Source: Rhizoclosmatium globosum
Taxonomy: Eukaryota; Chytridiomycota; Chytridiomycetes; Chytridiales; Chytriomycetaceae
Direction of reading: 5' to 3'
Length of the DNA: 64,000 nt
Assembly (NCBI GenBank): GCA_002104985.1
Contig: MCGO01000023.1
Location: 310,001 to 374,000 of the forward strand
Each line of letters opens with the position of its first letter. Positions within the stretch are counted from its first letter, which is position 1. A program made the translations under genes and the position numbers. The notes beneath the pieces were generated by a model. That model worked only from the letters and a program-made list of their open reading frames with translations. It was not told where the DNA came from and made no database searches. Positions 10,652-22,038 of the stretch are shown here, in pieces.

Positions 10652-12732
10652 TTAAATTGGCCTTGTCTCCTTGAATAGCCATTTCAAGGCCATTTCATCG
10701 TTCTGCAACAAGGGAGAAATCTTCTCGTACACTTTTTCGTGATAGTTGTTCAGCCATTCGCGCTCAGTGGGGAGCAATAAGCTGATTTCGACCAACTTTG
10801 TGCTAATTGGAACCAAGGTCACATTCTCAAACCCAAGAGAACCCTTTCCGTCAAAATTGTATGGAGTAGAGACCTCCTTGACAATCATAACATTCTCGAT
10901 TCGGATACCAAAGTGACCATCATGATAGTAGCCAGGCTCATTGGTCACAGTATTACCACTTTGCAATGGGAATTCATTGTACGAAGCGAAACGTGTACCG
11001 ATTCCATGTGGACCCTCATGAACGTTCAAGTAGTGGCCAACTCCATGTCCGGTACCATGACGAAAGTCGAGGCCAGCACGCCATAAAGCCGTGCGAGCGA
11101 GAATATCGAGAATAAGCCCTTTAGTGCCGACAGGAAACACGGATTGATCGATTTGAATATGCCCCTTCAACACATATGTGTAAGCTTCTTTCTCAAATGA
11201 GGTAGGAGTGCCAAAGTGATGCGTTCTAGTGACATCAGTGGTTCCATCCAAGTATTGCGCCCCAGAATCACACAAATAAATCTCCTCAGGAGAAATGTAG
11301 CGACAAGTTTCTTTCCGTGGACTGTAATGCATGATGGCTGCATTTGATCCGGCTCCTGAAATGGTGTCAAAAGAAAGCCCAACAAAGTGCTCGCGTTGAG
11401 AACGGAACCATGCAAGTTTGTCAGCAGCATCAACTTCGGTGAGTGTCAAATTTTGATTGACCAAGAGCTCATTTTCAAGCCAGGCGAAAAATTGGCACAG
11501 AGAAGCACCGTCACGAACGTGGGAATCGCGGAATCCTTGGATTTCTGTTGCGTTTTTGATTGCTTTAAACAACGTTATTGGAGAAGTGGCTTCAGTGATG
11601 AAGTTAGGGCCACCAATAGCGTCTTGAAGAGCAAGCGAACAGGTTGAGGCGACCCAGAGCTTCTATTAACAAATAAGAGGAGAAAATTAGCCAATAGCGT
11701 ACCTTTTCGGTTGGATTTTTGCCAAAAAATGCCAAATCGTCAAAGATTTGACTATATGGACGAATTTCAACAATTGAACCAAGTGATGTCTTGGCGTCTT
11801 CAGTCAACTTGGATTCATGAATGTAAAGAATCGCAGTCTCAAGTGTGATAAGTGCATACGCAAAAAATACAGGATTGCAGGCGACATCACTTCCGCGCAA
11901 GTTGAACAGCCCTATAATAACATCAGTGCCTAAAACTATGCAGCCATGGGAGACTTACAAGCGATTTCATCCAATCCAGTTGCAATAAATCCCCAGGTTC
12001 CCTTCTTACCGATTTCGTCACGGACATCCTTCAGTTTGTCTTCAAAACACTTTCCAGCAAACTGAACAGGAAGTGGCTTGACTTCATTCATGGGGAATCC
12101 TGGACGTTCTGTACCCCAAACAAGGTCGACCAAGTTTTCAGTCACAGAAACAAGTGTGTGTGAAGCTCGTTTCAATGATTCTGCCAGAGTTCTGGAAGCA
12201 GGGAGAGTCACAAGCTTCGGGTCGATTCCAACCTTCGAGTTTGGCTCAAGAACCTGGGAAATAATATTTAGGGTTGTGCGGGACTCGGGAGAGGTATGGG
12301 AGGTGAACCTTGTTGAGCCATTCCTCTTTTGTTACAACACCGGGAAGCCCGGCCTTTTGCAAGATCCAGTTCGAATCAAGTTCTTGCGATGCCTGGAGAA
12401 AGTATCTTCCGTCGGTCCAGAGCGCAGCTTCCTTGAGCGTCACAACAGCCAGGCCTGGGTTCAGAAGTGGTGTGAGTAAGGGTTAACAGCTTAGCAAGGA
12501 GGCAGGGAAACAGACCAGCAGAGCCAGTGAATCCGGAAATGAATGCACGTCTTCCATCACAGGCGGCAATGTATTCACTCTTTCAATAATGTTAGCCGTT
12601 TGTCCGTTCTACTCTAATATGTACTTGATGAGCATCCTCCGACGGAACAATATACGCGTCAATTGCATGCTGCTGCATCGCTTCACGCAGCGCAGTAAGC
12701 CGGCTAGTGGTGGCGCTCTCCGTGACAGTCAT
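10652..12732 (-). CDS. Xaa-Pro aminopeptidase (M24B), copy A
   Basis: Six exons on the minus strand: 12732-12625, 12579-12516, 12454-12309, 12253-11959, 11911-11703, 11662-10652, giving 610 residues, typical of cytosolic XPNPEP1-type enzymes. It removes N-terminal residues followed by proline. N-terminal creatinase-like domains (with the NLRGSD motif) precede the pita-bread catalytic domain. Metal ligands are visible: Asp in LCDSGAQY and TTDVTRTHH, His in [19 protein letters not shown], Glu in NEPGYYHDG and IRIENV. All five intron positions match copy B at 39204-41342. Exon 2, intron 2 and part of exon 3 are almost identical to copy B, while introns 1 and 3 have diverged. The start is the first in-frame ATG, matching copy B in context. 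Confidence 0.92.
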
Positions 12733-13004
12733 TTCAAGAAGGGTTTTGGAAGCGGAACGGAAGCCGGAAGATTGCACGTTTTTCTCCCATTCGCTCAACC
12801 CTGAGAGATCACATGATTCCGACGCAATGAATAAAATATATCGGGACTTCTGTCCAATAGAACTTCATTTTACTCTGGTAATGCGTGCGCCAAAGGGTTG
12901 TTCAATTGAACTTTATTCTCGCAATATAAGAACTCATTCACATTAACATACGTCCACGAGAAACTTAAACTTCGATGAAGATATTGAAGATTCCGGTGTT
13001 AAAG

Positions 13005-14290
13005 CTAAAATGAAGATGAGTCAGAATCTGACTCGTATTCCGTCCATCTTGATGGTCTCATGTGTTTAAAAACGCTGTTTCTGAAATGGAACTCTACCAG
13101 CCTTGGATGTGGTCTAGTGCCCTCAGACCACCAGCAAGTTCCATCTGAACGTTCTCTCAAGTGTTCATCAAGTTGAATACCATCCAAGTCCAAAAACTGG
13201 GTTGTGATGGCAACAACATAATAATGCCCATCACGTAGAACAAAACTGAAGAAGCCTTCGTCAAATGCTGCTGCCAGGCCTATTTCCAATAGAACCCCAT
13301 TCATAACACCATTGATGCCTTGAGGAAGAAGGGGAATAAGTTGCTGAATGTGACTTGGAAGATGCTCTTTGTGATTAGTGTCATGCCACCAGTCTTGTGC
13401 AAGGATATGCGTTGCCTTCACATTAACATACTTCCGTGTTACAACACAATGGCTATCACGAGCAATTATGTTTTCCCGAAATTGACTGCTTTGCTTCAGG
13501 AATTCATAGTCATTTGATGTGATACTTTCAGTGTCTTCAGCTGCAAGAGTTTCTACTCGAAGTTTTTTTGAAGCTGGAATATAGTTGGGACTATTGAGGT
13601 GTTTCATCAATCTGGATGTGGGCACAATGGGCAATCCTATTCCTTCAATCCTCAACTCAACGCCATCCGTTGGTAAAAAGTAGTAACGACCAGGACGCAA
13701 AATCCCAGCAGATTCCAGCGAGTAGACTATAAATTGGTCGTCCTGCTTTTGCTTCATTATAAATTTGGAAACGTCCAAATTGCCACAAACAATTTGAAGA
13801 AAGCGCAAAATAATGGACCAAGGTCTTCCAAGTTTTATAGATGGGACGGGGTTCATATCATCAACTGAACTGTAAATGGCAATCACAGGAGTGTAATTGT
13901 CATTTATAGGGCTGGCCAATTCACTTAATGCAGCGTAAGCTTGAGAAAGACTTGATTAATATTTGCGAAGAAAACGACAAAGAGATTACCAATACGACTC
14001 CTGTTCGACACAACCAGAAAGAATGGATTATCTATAGCGGCCCCATAGTCCCCAACTAGAGTATGAAGTTTGAGCGCCTTCTTTGCATCGGCAACGGCTA
14101 CTTTGTTTAAGAAAACTGTCAAATCGGAGGCGTCGTTGTGTTTGAGCTTGTTCTTGTTCTTCTCCAAAATGGAGTCTTTCAAGTCTGCAATATCCACCTG
14201 GCGACTTATCATCACTCTGTCAACGTCGGCAGCAGCGAAGGCCGGCTCCCCGCTGTTGTCAACAAGGACGTACCAAACGCTTTGAATCAT
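13005..14290 (-). CDS. Crinkler-type (CRN) protein with HNH-like C-terminal domain
   Basis: Two exons: 14290-13990 and 13939-13005, intron GTAATC...CTCAAG (49 bp), 411 residues. Residues 1-100 form the ubiquitin-like CRN header (WYVLVDNSGEPAFAA, then DLKDSILEKNKNKLKHNDAS), closely similar to Crinkler B at 34213. The C-terminal half contains RDSHCVVTRKYVNVKATHI, the spacing of the fungal HNH_2 nuclease family (Cys-x-Val-Thr followed by a helix with Ala-x-His). Known: CRN proteins pair this header with variable, often nuclease-like, effector domains and occur in oomycetes and chytrids. Whether it is secreted or acts internally is unknown; no signal peptide is seen. The 1.4-kb mobile element ends 12 bp upstream of the ATG, so the original promoter is displaced. 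Confidence 0.75.
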
Positions 14291-14301
14291 TTTCCAGGAG
14301 T

Positions 14302-15711
14302 GAGTGAGTCGGCGATTCGAGCCCACCCCAAAAAACTTCCAGCTGCATTTACCGCAGAACCTGTCGAGATTAATTCCTCAAATAAAGTGAAAACATTGTA
14401 AATTACGCAATGATATTATGATTAAGAAGGCTTAGGCCAGTCTGTTTGTTTTAATTAGTTAGGTCCAGGTTTCTAACTCAACACTTCATCTTCAACAACG
14501 CACTGAGGCAGCTTTTTCCACTCATCTCATTCACACACATCAGATATCAACCATTTATTTATTGGATTTTATTGGATTTAATGCAATTATCGTTGTCTCC
14601 TTTGAATAATAGACTGTTGTTTGAAACTACCACCAACTATTTTGGAATTGGCGCCTCTTCTGATAAGTTATTATCTATGCTCGTTGTTATTTTAACTATT
14701 TTATTTGATTAGTCGACAGTTTTAGGCTTTAAGCTATCTAGGAACTGTAATTATTTGGGTTATGACATTGTTACATTCTATTCGGCTTTACTTCTGAGCC
14801 TCTTTATTTGAGAGCGTCCCATGCTGCGAATGATATAAACAAGTACTAATTAATAAATCTGTGGAAGCTGAGGATGTTATCTTGTTCTGGGGACCTTTTA
14901 GAAAATTGCATTTTTCAAGGTGATCTTCTTTCATGCACCAGCCGTTGAATCAGCGGTAATTACAAGCAATGAACTTATAATAGTAATATTTATACAATTA
15001 AAATTCACAAATGTTAAACTGTAAGCCTGCACAATTTGTTTCAAGGAGTGGCTCTTGGAAGGGTTGGTAGCCACAAATCCTAGCTGCCTCAACGTTTATG
15101 CAGTTCTGCTGAGAGTGTGCGTGAATATAGTATAAACAATTAATAATACTTAGCGAAAGTTTGAAGTTTCTGCAATCAAAGCTTCTAGCGCAAATAATGG
15201 TTGATTTTTACAATTCTATCCCGTAACAATACGCACTTTCCTTACGTTCAAACGTCCTATACTTCTGAGGAGAGCAATATGTTTATATTTTAATACAATT
15301 TATATAATTTATTGGACTGTAAGAGATACGCCAGATGAACTGGACTTGTTTAAATTTTTTGTATCATTTTCAAGAGAGCGTAAAAGAAGGAGGAAGGCTC
15401 TGAGCTCCCTCTTATATATTTTAAAAGCATAAACTATTTATTTTCTTTTACTTCCTGCGTTTTTAGGTGGTTATGATAGCTGTGAGAGGAGCTATAAGCC
15501 AAGATGTTGCATTCAACATAAACCTGGCACTACTCCTCACCATTCTTTCCAAAGCACACATTCTTCTGCCATTTCATAGTATTTTATATTATCTTTAATA
15601 TTCACATAGTTTCGTGATACGAAATAAAACGAAAATGGAGTTATTCATTGTTTTATCAGTTTTCGAGTGGGCCGGGATTGCCGACTTTGGGCTCGAATCG
15701 CCGACTCACTC
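14302..15711. mobile_element. 1.4-kb non-autonomous DNA element, copy 2
   Basis: Appears identical to 1301-2730 apart from 20 bp lost from the left inverted repeat between two CCCA tetramers, which suggests slippage. It is flanked by the 3-bp duplication AGT (14299-14301 and 15712-15714). There is no internal coding frame. Its left end is 12 bp from the start codon of Crinkler A, which is transcribed away from it, so any promoter activity in the element would drive that gene. Confidence 0.85.
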
Positions 15712-15714
15712 AGT

Positions 15715-16459
15715 GTGCACAAAGTTGGAAGAAATTTTGAAACGAGGAGCGAATGGCAATGCAGCTTCGCCGAGATCTGGATGAATTTCATTCCTTAGTT
15801 TGCTACACTTCCTTTTTCCTTTCTTTGTGCAGCATTGGGTTACGGCGAGTCCGGAAGTGTCCCTTGGAAGCCCAATTTATTGATCTTTCTTTCACGACAC
15901 TTTGATTGCTTTTGCACTATTCCTTTTTTCTACTTGAGACGTCAACGAGCTCCACACTTTCCCTCGCCACTCAATTTGCTCCTCGATGAAGTTCGTTCGC
16001 CGCGTTCCATTAGTTTCCCTTATTCCCGAAGAGCACAGTGGAAAAAGTAAATTGGTAACTTCTTCTATCCAATTTCTGGAATATTGGTACTCCGTCGCAT
16101 TTTCTAGCCTTTTTTCATTCCACTTTGCTCAAGAGAAACTTGAACTTTGGTGGTGATACGGAAGATTCCAGTTTGAATTGATCATGTTTGTAGTTCCGAC
16201 TCTGGGGAACCAGAAGAACTGTATAAAATCGAAGGGGGTTTCGATGGTTTAATATGTTGTCTCAAGCACAAATTTCAAGAAGATTAAGTGGACCGTATAA
16301 CCTTGGAAAGCAACTGTTGCATTTTCGTGGAAATTTCGCATCCTTCAATTTGATTCAAGCCTCTGTTGTAGAGTTAACTGTACTGTCATCATACGTTTCC
16401 CAAAATTCCCAAATCCAAATAAATAATTCAAACGCAAGGAAGCTTTATTTTGTTCTTTA
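15715..16459. other. Intergenic region between mobile element and alpha-kinase gene
   Basis: No supported gene. Two plus-strand frames (15835-16050 and 16254-16553) have no recognised motif, and the second overlaps the last exon of the alpha-kinase gene in antisense. The original promoter of Crinkler A probably lies just to the right of 15714. Confidence 0.4.
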
Positions 16460-17896
16460 TCAATTTGGGGTCGTAACTGTGTTTGTTGCATCAATCCAAA
16501 TTGGTTTCACAGTGGTTATCTTCAATGCCTTGCAAATACTATTGCATTCATGATTCTCAAAGAAGCCCCGGATTCCCAATTCTCCCAAGTTTGTTTCTCC
16601 ATATGCAGGCAAAAAATTAGTGCGTTCAATTCCAATGAAGAGAATCTAATCATAATACAAAAAAAGAGTTAACATGGTGGTTCAAATGCTGATAATGGAC
16701 TCACAGCGACATCTGTAAAGAACGGCTTGTTCGATGATCCTTGAATATCCGCCAATAACAGATTTGAAGAAAGAGTAGTGGCTAAACGCTTGAGCAATAT
16801 CACTGACAGGGCCATGTTCGCAAACGAATCCATCATTGCTGTTGTACTTTGCAAAATCCCCATCGATTTGTTCATCCACCAACCAATACTTTCCCAGCCT
16901 CTCCATTTCTTTCAATGCCCCATACTCTGATGGAACGTTATTCAGCAAGAGGGCAACACTTTTAGTGAATACAACAGGAGTGCAGAATCCACTTGTGTCC
17001 TCGTTGAAAGCATGTGCAACTGCGTTAGCTGTTCGCAAACAGTTCAAATCCGCTTTCAAATTGGCGAGGGTGTTTTCAGATTGAACTTGGGCGGTTTTAA
17101 AAACGACGGGATTGTATTTTGAAAAGATTGGAGTGTCGAGAACCTGGTTCAACCACGCGTACTTGATTCCTCCGGCCCGGCGATCTTGTCGTTTGAGCCA
17201 AGGTACGACACTGGATTCAGGAATTTCAGTTTCCGTCCAACCAGTTTGGCTGAAGAATCCCAGTTTGACAGAAGACGATACGCAATGACTTGTTTCTGCG
17301 ATCAAGTTGGGTATGTTTTGAGATATACCGTTGTTGGGATTAACTGGTGGCGGATTCTGAGTTCGTCCAACGAAGGCAACAGAGGGTGTCACATAACTTT
17401 CGATATATAGCACTGAGAGTCTTTGGTCTTCATGCAGATGGCAGAATCCATTATTACTTCCGGGTTTTTTACATTGCTCGAATTTTTTAGTCATTCCTGC
17501 ACAGCGCAGAGTGGCGAAGTTGTTTACGCTTGAATTAACGCGTCTCTGCTCCACATGATAGTGACAGAATCCGTCGTATGTTCCGTAATTTCCACAAGGA
17601 AGTCCTTTGACTGTCATTCCCATGCAAGGTGCAGACAAAGGGGTCCGAGTCAATTGGGTCAAGGTCTTTGGAATCACATTGCGAGATTGACCAATGTGCA
17701 GATAACAATACCCATGATGAGTTCCTGCATTCTTACAATGGAGACCCTTGACAGTGAATCCCCTGCAATCTGTCGTTCCAGATTGATTGACCAGTGTCAA
17801 TACCCAGCTTCCTGTTTTGTTGTGCAGGTGACAAAAGCCGTTATAAGTTCCTGGATTCTTGCAACGGTAGCCTTCGTTGGTGTGACCTTTGCACAT
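16460..17896 (-). CDS. Zinc-motif/alpha-kinase (MHCK/EF2K family) protein, one frameshift
   Basis: Exon 1 is 17896-16705, the intron is 16704-16646 (GTGAGT...GATTAG), and the last exon is 16645-16460. The N-terminus has four C-x8-C-x9-C-x2-H modules (for example CKGHTNEGYRCKNPG then FCHLH), probably zinc-binding. The C-terminal half is an atypical alpha-kinase: VVFKTAQVQ with the candidate catalytic Lys, YWLVDEQIDGDFAKYNSNDG, QAFSHYSFFKS, LLLADIQG, FFTDVAV, and a C-terminal NLGELGIRGFF...HECNSIC zinc site. Between FFKS and LLLADIQG (near 16750-16770) the frame changes by one base, so it is either a recent pseudogene or a sequence error. Start: first in-frame ATG, just before the first zinc module. 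This domain order was not recognised from a named protein. Confidence 0.75.
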
Positions 17897-18044
17897 TGCG
17901 TCAGCAGTCGCGAAAGAGTTGGTCTGCGTTTGAATCACTAAAAACGTCGAGTGGCTCGAAGTTTTTTTAATCAGTATAAAAGTAGAAAGTGATAGTGAAC
18001 ATGCAGTTGTTTTTTAAAAAAGCAGACAGACAACTGGAGAAAGG

Positions 18045-21000
18045 ATGGATCTGTACGACGAATTCGGCAACTACATTGGGCCGGAGCTTGACGAAGACTC
18101 TGACATTGAGAACAACGAAGCGGAGGAAGAGCAAAACCACGAACGGGAACGGGAACGGGAACAGGCACAGGATGCGATGGAAGAAGGTGCGTTCTCGAGT
18201 GAAGCAGCGCTGCTCTGACACGTTCAATCAGACGAAGAAGAAGCCGAAGTCGCTACTGATTCACTTGCGCTGCTTTCGCGGAACCAACTTCGAGTCGATG
18301 GTTTGTTTTGTTTTGTTTTGGAGGATTGCCTTTGGTGGGATGCGTAGTTCTGTCTCACTGACTTCAATACAACCAACCAACCAACCAACAACCAAACAGG
18401 ATCGTCAACAATCTCAAATCAAATTGTGCTCCACGAAGACAAAAAGTACTATCCAACCGCAGAAGAAGTGTACGGCGAAGGTGTCGAAACACTGGTCCAG
18501 GACGAGGACACACAGCCCCTCTCGCAGCCAATTGTTGCTCCTCCGAAACAACCAAAGACCCACGTGCTCGAAAAGGGGCTTCCAGTGACAACCTTTGACA
18601 AGGGCTTTCTCACGGACCTCCAACACCATCCCTCACACATCAGAAACATTGCTCTCATTGGTCATTTGCACCACGGAAAGACCAGTTTTGCAGATTTACT
18701 CATTCATCAAACTCATGAAGTGTCTTGGGCTCCCGGCTCGGACACGCGTTACACCGATACTCATGAACTCGAACGTCATCGTGGTCTCTCCATCAAATCT
18801 ATGCCAATCTCTTTGGTGCTTCCTGACCTCAAAGGGAAATCTCATTTGATTAATCTCTTGGATACTCCCGGACACGTCAATTTCTCGGATGAAGTTACCG
18901 CAGCTCTTCGTCTCGCCGATGGTGCTGTTGTTGTTGTAGATGTTGTCGAGGGGGTTAGTACTGTCTTCTATGAGTGAGATCATGACTGAGAGAATGAAAG
19001 CTACGACTGAGATCATGACTGAGATCATGACTGAGAGAATGAAACCTACGAGTGAGATCATGACTGAGAGAATGATACCTACGAGTGAGATCATGACTGA
19101 GAGGGTAACGAAACCTACGAGTGAGAGGAACGAGTGAGAAATATCTAACGGGCGGGCGCGAAAAACATATTGAAATGGAGGAATAGCGAGCGAAGCGAGC
19201 AGAGAAACCGACGGAGTCGGTTCAACGTCGAAAAATACAAAAGTGAGCGGACTCGCGGGAGGCGAGACGAGCGTTTGGAACTGTCTTGCGCAGCGAACAA
19301 ACTTGCGGAGTGAGTAGAAAGACATTGACCTCCAGATACTTCTTATTGAGCGAGGAACGAACGCAATATGGCTTGTGTTATGCAGTATGACAACTTTGTA
19401 AGCACAGCGAGCGAACTTCGTGGAGTAGCGCGACCAGTAGCAAGAGTACGAGTATCCTACGCCACACTAACAACAAACCGAATAGGTTATGGTCAACACT
19501 GAGAAACTGATTCGTCATTTGGTGGCTGAACGTATTCCAATCACTTTGGTTGTCAACAAAGTCGATCGTTTGATTCTGGAACTCAAGCTTCCTCCAGCAG
19601 CCGCCTATTTCAAGCTGAAACACACTATTGAAGAAGTCAACTCTGTATTATCGTACGTTAACTTCATGCACCACCTGTCATAGACCCTAACCTCTATGTT
19701 ATAGTCAGTGTCCTGGAGGTGAAGACATGCGAGTCTCTCCAGAGCTTGGGAATGTTTGTTTTGCGTCTACTCAAATGGGATGGTGTTTCTCACTGCGCTC
19801 ATTCGCAAAAATATATTCGGACAACAACGACTCTGCCTTTGACTTCCAAGAATTCGCGAAGCGCATGTGGGGTGATATTTATTTTGACGGCGCCAAACGA
19901 ACATTCCTTCGCAAACCGATCTCCTCCTCCTCTAAGCGCACATTTGTACATTTTATCTTGGAGCCCCTCTATAAGTTATATGTGCAAGTTTTAGGAGAGG
20001 ATACCAAAGCTTTGGGTGCCAGCCTGGCGTCCCTTGGTATTTATTTAAAGCCAAGTCAATTGACGTTGGATATGAAGCCCTTGTTGACTCTTGTGTGCCA
20101 AGAATTCTTTGGAAATGCTGGAGATGGATTTGTCGATATGGTCACACGGCATTTGCCCTCACCTCTCGAAAACGCTGTGACGAAAGTCAACCACATTTGG
20201 ACTGGATTGGAAGCAGAAGGTGGCGAATACTCGGAGGAGATTTTAGAAGCGATGCACAAATGTGATCCTAAAGGTCCATTGATGATTCATGTGACAAAGT
20301 GTTACAACAGTGTGGATATGAGTGAATTTGAAGTATTTGGGCGTGTGATGAGCGGAACTGTTAAGGACGGTATGAGTGTTCGAGTCTTGGGAGAGCGCTA
20401 CTCTCCAGAGGATGAGGAAGATATGGTTGTCAAAGATGTTGCGGGATTAAGTGTCTATCAGTCTCGATACAAGATCAAAGTTACGTCTGTTGGTGCTGGA
20501 AACTGGGTGTTGTTGAGTGGCGTTGATGCATCGATTGTCAAGACTGCCACTATCACGAATGTGACACCAACAGACGATAATCCAGTTCACATCTTCAGGC
20601 CTCTGCGCTTCAATACTTCTGCGGTGCTCAAAATTGCCGTAGAGCCAGTCAATCCAACCGAACTCCCAAAAATGCTGGATGGACTCAGAAAAGTGAACAG
20701 AAGCTATCCAATTCTCGAAACAGAAGTTGAAGAGTCTGGGGAACACATCTTGCTGGGTACTGGAGAGCTCTACCTTGACTGCGTACTTCACGACCTTCGT
20801 CGCCTCTATTCTGAAATTGAAATCAAAGTGTCTGATCCTGTTGTGAGATTTGCAGAAACTGTTGTTGAAGTTTCGAGCATCAAGTGTTTTGCTGAGACTC
20901 AAAACAAAAAGAACAAGCTGACCATGATCGCTGAACCATTGGAGAAAGGGATTGCTGAAGATATTGAAGGATTGAGGATTTCAATGAAAATGCCAAAGAA

Positions 21001-21879
21001 GGAATTGGAGAGTGTGTTTATGAAGCAGTATGATTGGGACGTGTTAGCGAGCAGAAATGTGTGGGCGTTTGGACCAACCGAAAATGGGCCTAATGTGTTG
21101 GTGAATGATACTTTGTCAGATGTGAGTGCTGATTTATTCAATCTTCGTCAACTAATATCAATGATGTTTAGACTGACAAGAAAATCTTGAATGCTTCGCG
21201 TGATAACATCGTCCAAGGTTTCCAATGGGCTGCTAAGCAAGGTCCACTCGCCGATGAGCGTAAGTATTCCTGGAATTGAATCGCGCAAAACACTCATATT
21301 TTTTTCTTAGCGATCCGAAATGTGAAGTTCAAGATCATTGATGCAACGATTGTTGGAGGTCCAATCCATAGCGGAAGAGGCCAGATCATCCCAGCTGCCC
21401 GAAGAGTGTGTTACTCATCGTTCTTAATGGCCTCTCCGCGTCTCATGGAACCAGTGTATTATGTTGAAATCCAAGCACCTGCAGACTGTGTCGCTGCCGT
21501 TTACCTTGTCTTGGCCCGTCGCCGTGGCCATGTCACTCAAGATATTCCTAAGCCAGGTTCTCCACTGTATACTGTGAAAGCTTACATCCCAGTCATTGAG
21601 TCATGTGGGTTTGAAACTGACTTGCGTACACACACACAAGGACAAGCATTCTGTCAACAAGTATTTGATCATTGGCAGATTGTTCCAGGAGACCCATTGG
21701 ATAAGGGTATCGTCTTGAGACCACTCGAGCCTGCTCCTGCTCAACATTTGGCAAGAGACTTTATGATTAAGACAAGGAGAAGAAAGGGACTAAGCGAGGA
21801 TGTTGCTGTTACCAAGTTCTTTGACGATCCAATGTTGATTGAGTTGGCAAAACTTGAAGGTGGTATCTTGGGGTTGTGA
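18045..21879 (+). CDS. SNU114: U5 snRNP GTPase Snu114/EFTUD2
   Basis: Seven exons: 18045-18186, 18232-18300, 18400-18953, 19486-19652, 19705-21121, 21172-21259, 21311-21879, total 1001 residues (human 972, yeast 1008). It is an EF-G-like GTPase of the U5 snRNP and tri-snRNP, working with Brr2 and Prp8 in spliceosome activation. The N-terminus starts [20 protein letters not shown] with an acidic region. The G domain shows GHLHHGKTS (P-loop), [11 protein letters not shown] (switch II) and VNKVDRL; EF-G domains II-V follow. All junctions keep frame. Intron 3 (18954-19485, 532 bp) is several times longer than the others and contains a minisatellite. Intron 2 carries a (CCAA)n run. No frameshift is seen anywhere in this gene. 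Confidence 0.95.
18969..19138 (+). repeat. Minisatellite inside SNU114 intron 3
   Basis: Imperfect tandem units of about 33 bp built on GTGAGATCATGACTGAGAGA and AATGAAACCTACGA, about five copies, followed by purine-rich sequence containing GCGAGCGAAGCGAGC. It lies wholly within the intron. Every unit offers a possible 5' splice site, GTGAGA, so it could affect donor choice. Confidence 0.85.
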
Positions 21880-22034
21880 CGAGTATAATGAAGAAAATGA
21901 TATTGGCATAAACTGCAATTTTCTTATTGTGATTTATTGCGACTATTTGGATTACTTGAGTTGAACTGTATGAAGATGCCTTATTTGAACAGCTTTATTC
22001 AATGTCTGCTGCTGCTGCCGAACGCATTAATTGG
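21880..22034 (-). pseudogene. Severed 3' end of Crinkler B
   Basis: Directly left of the retrotransposon's target-site duplication, the minus strand continues the Crinkler B frame for about a dozen codons, including an alanine run, to a TAA at 21995-21997. With the retroelement and one GCTC copy removed, this tail joins Crinkler B in frame. The remaining sequence to 21880 is the short convergent gap after SNU114. Confidence 0.75.
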
Positions 22035-22038
22035 GCTC

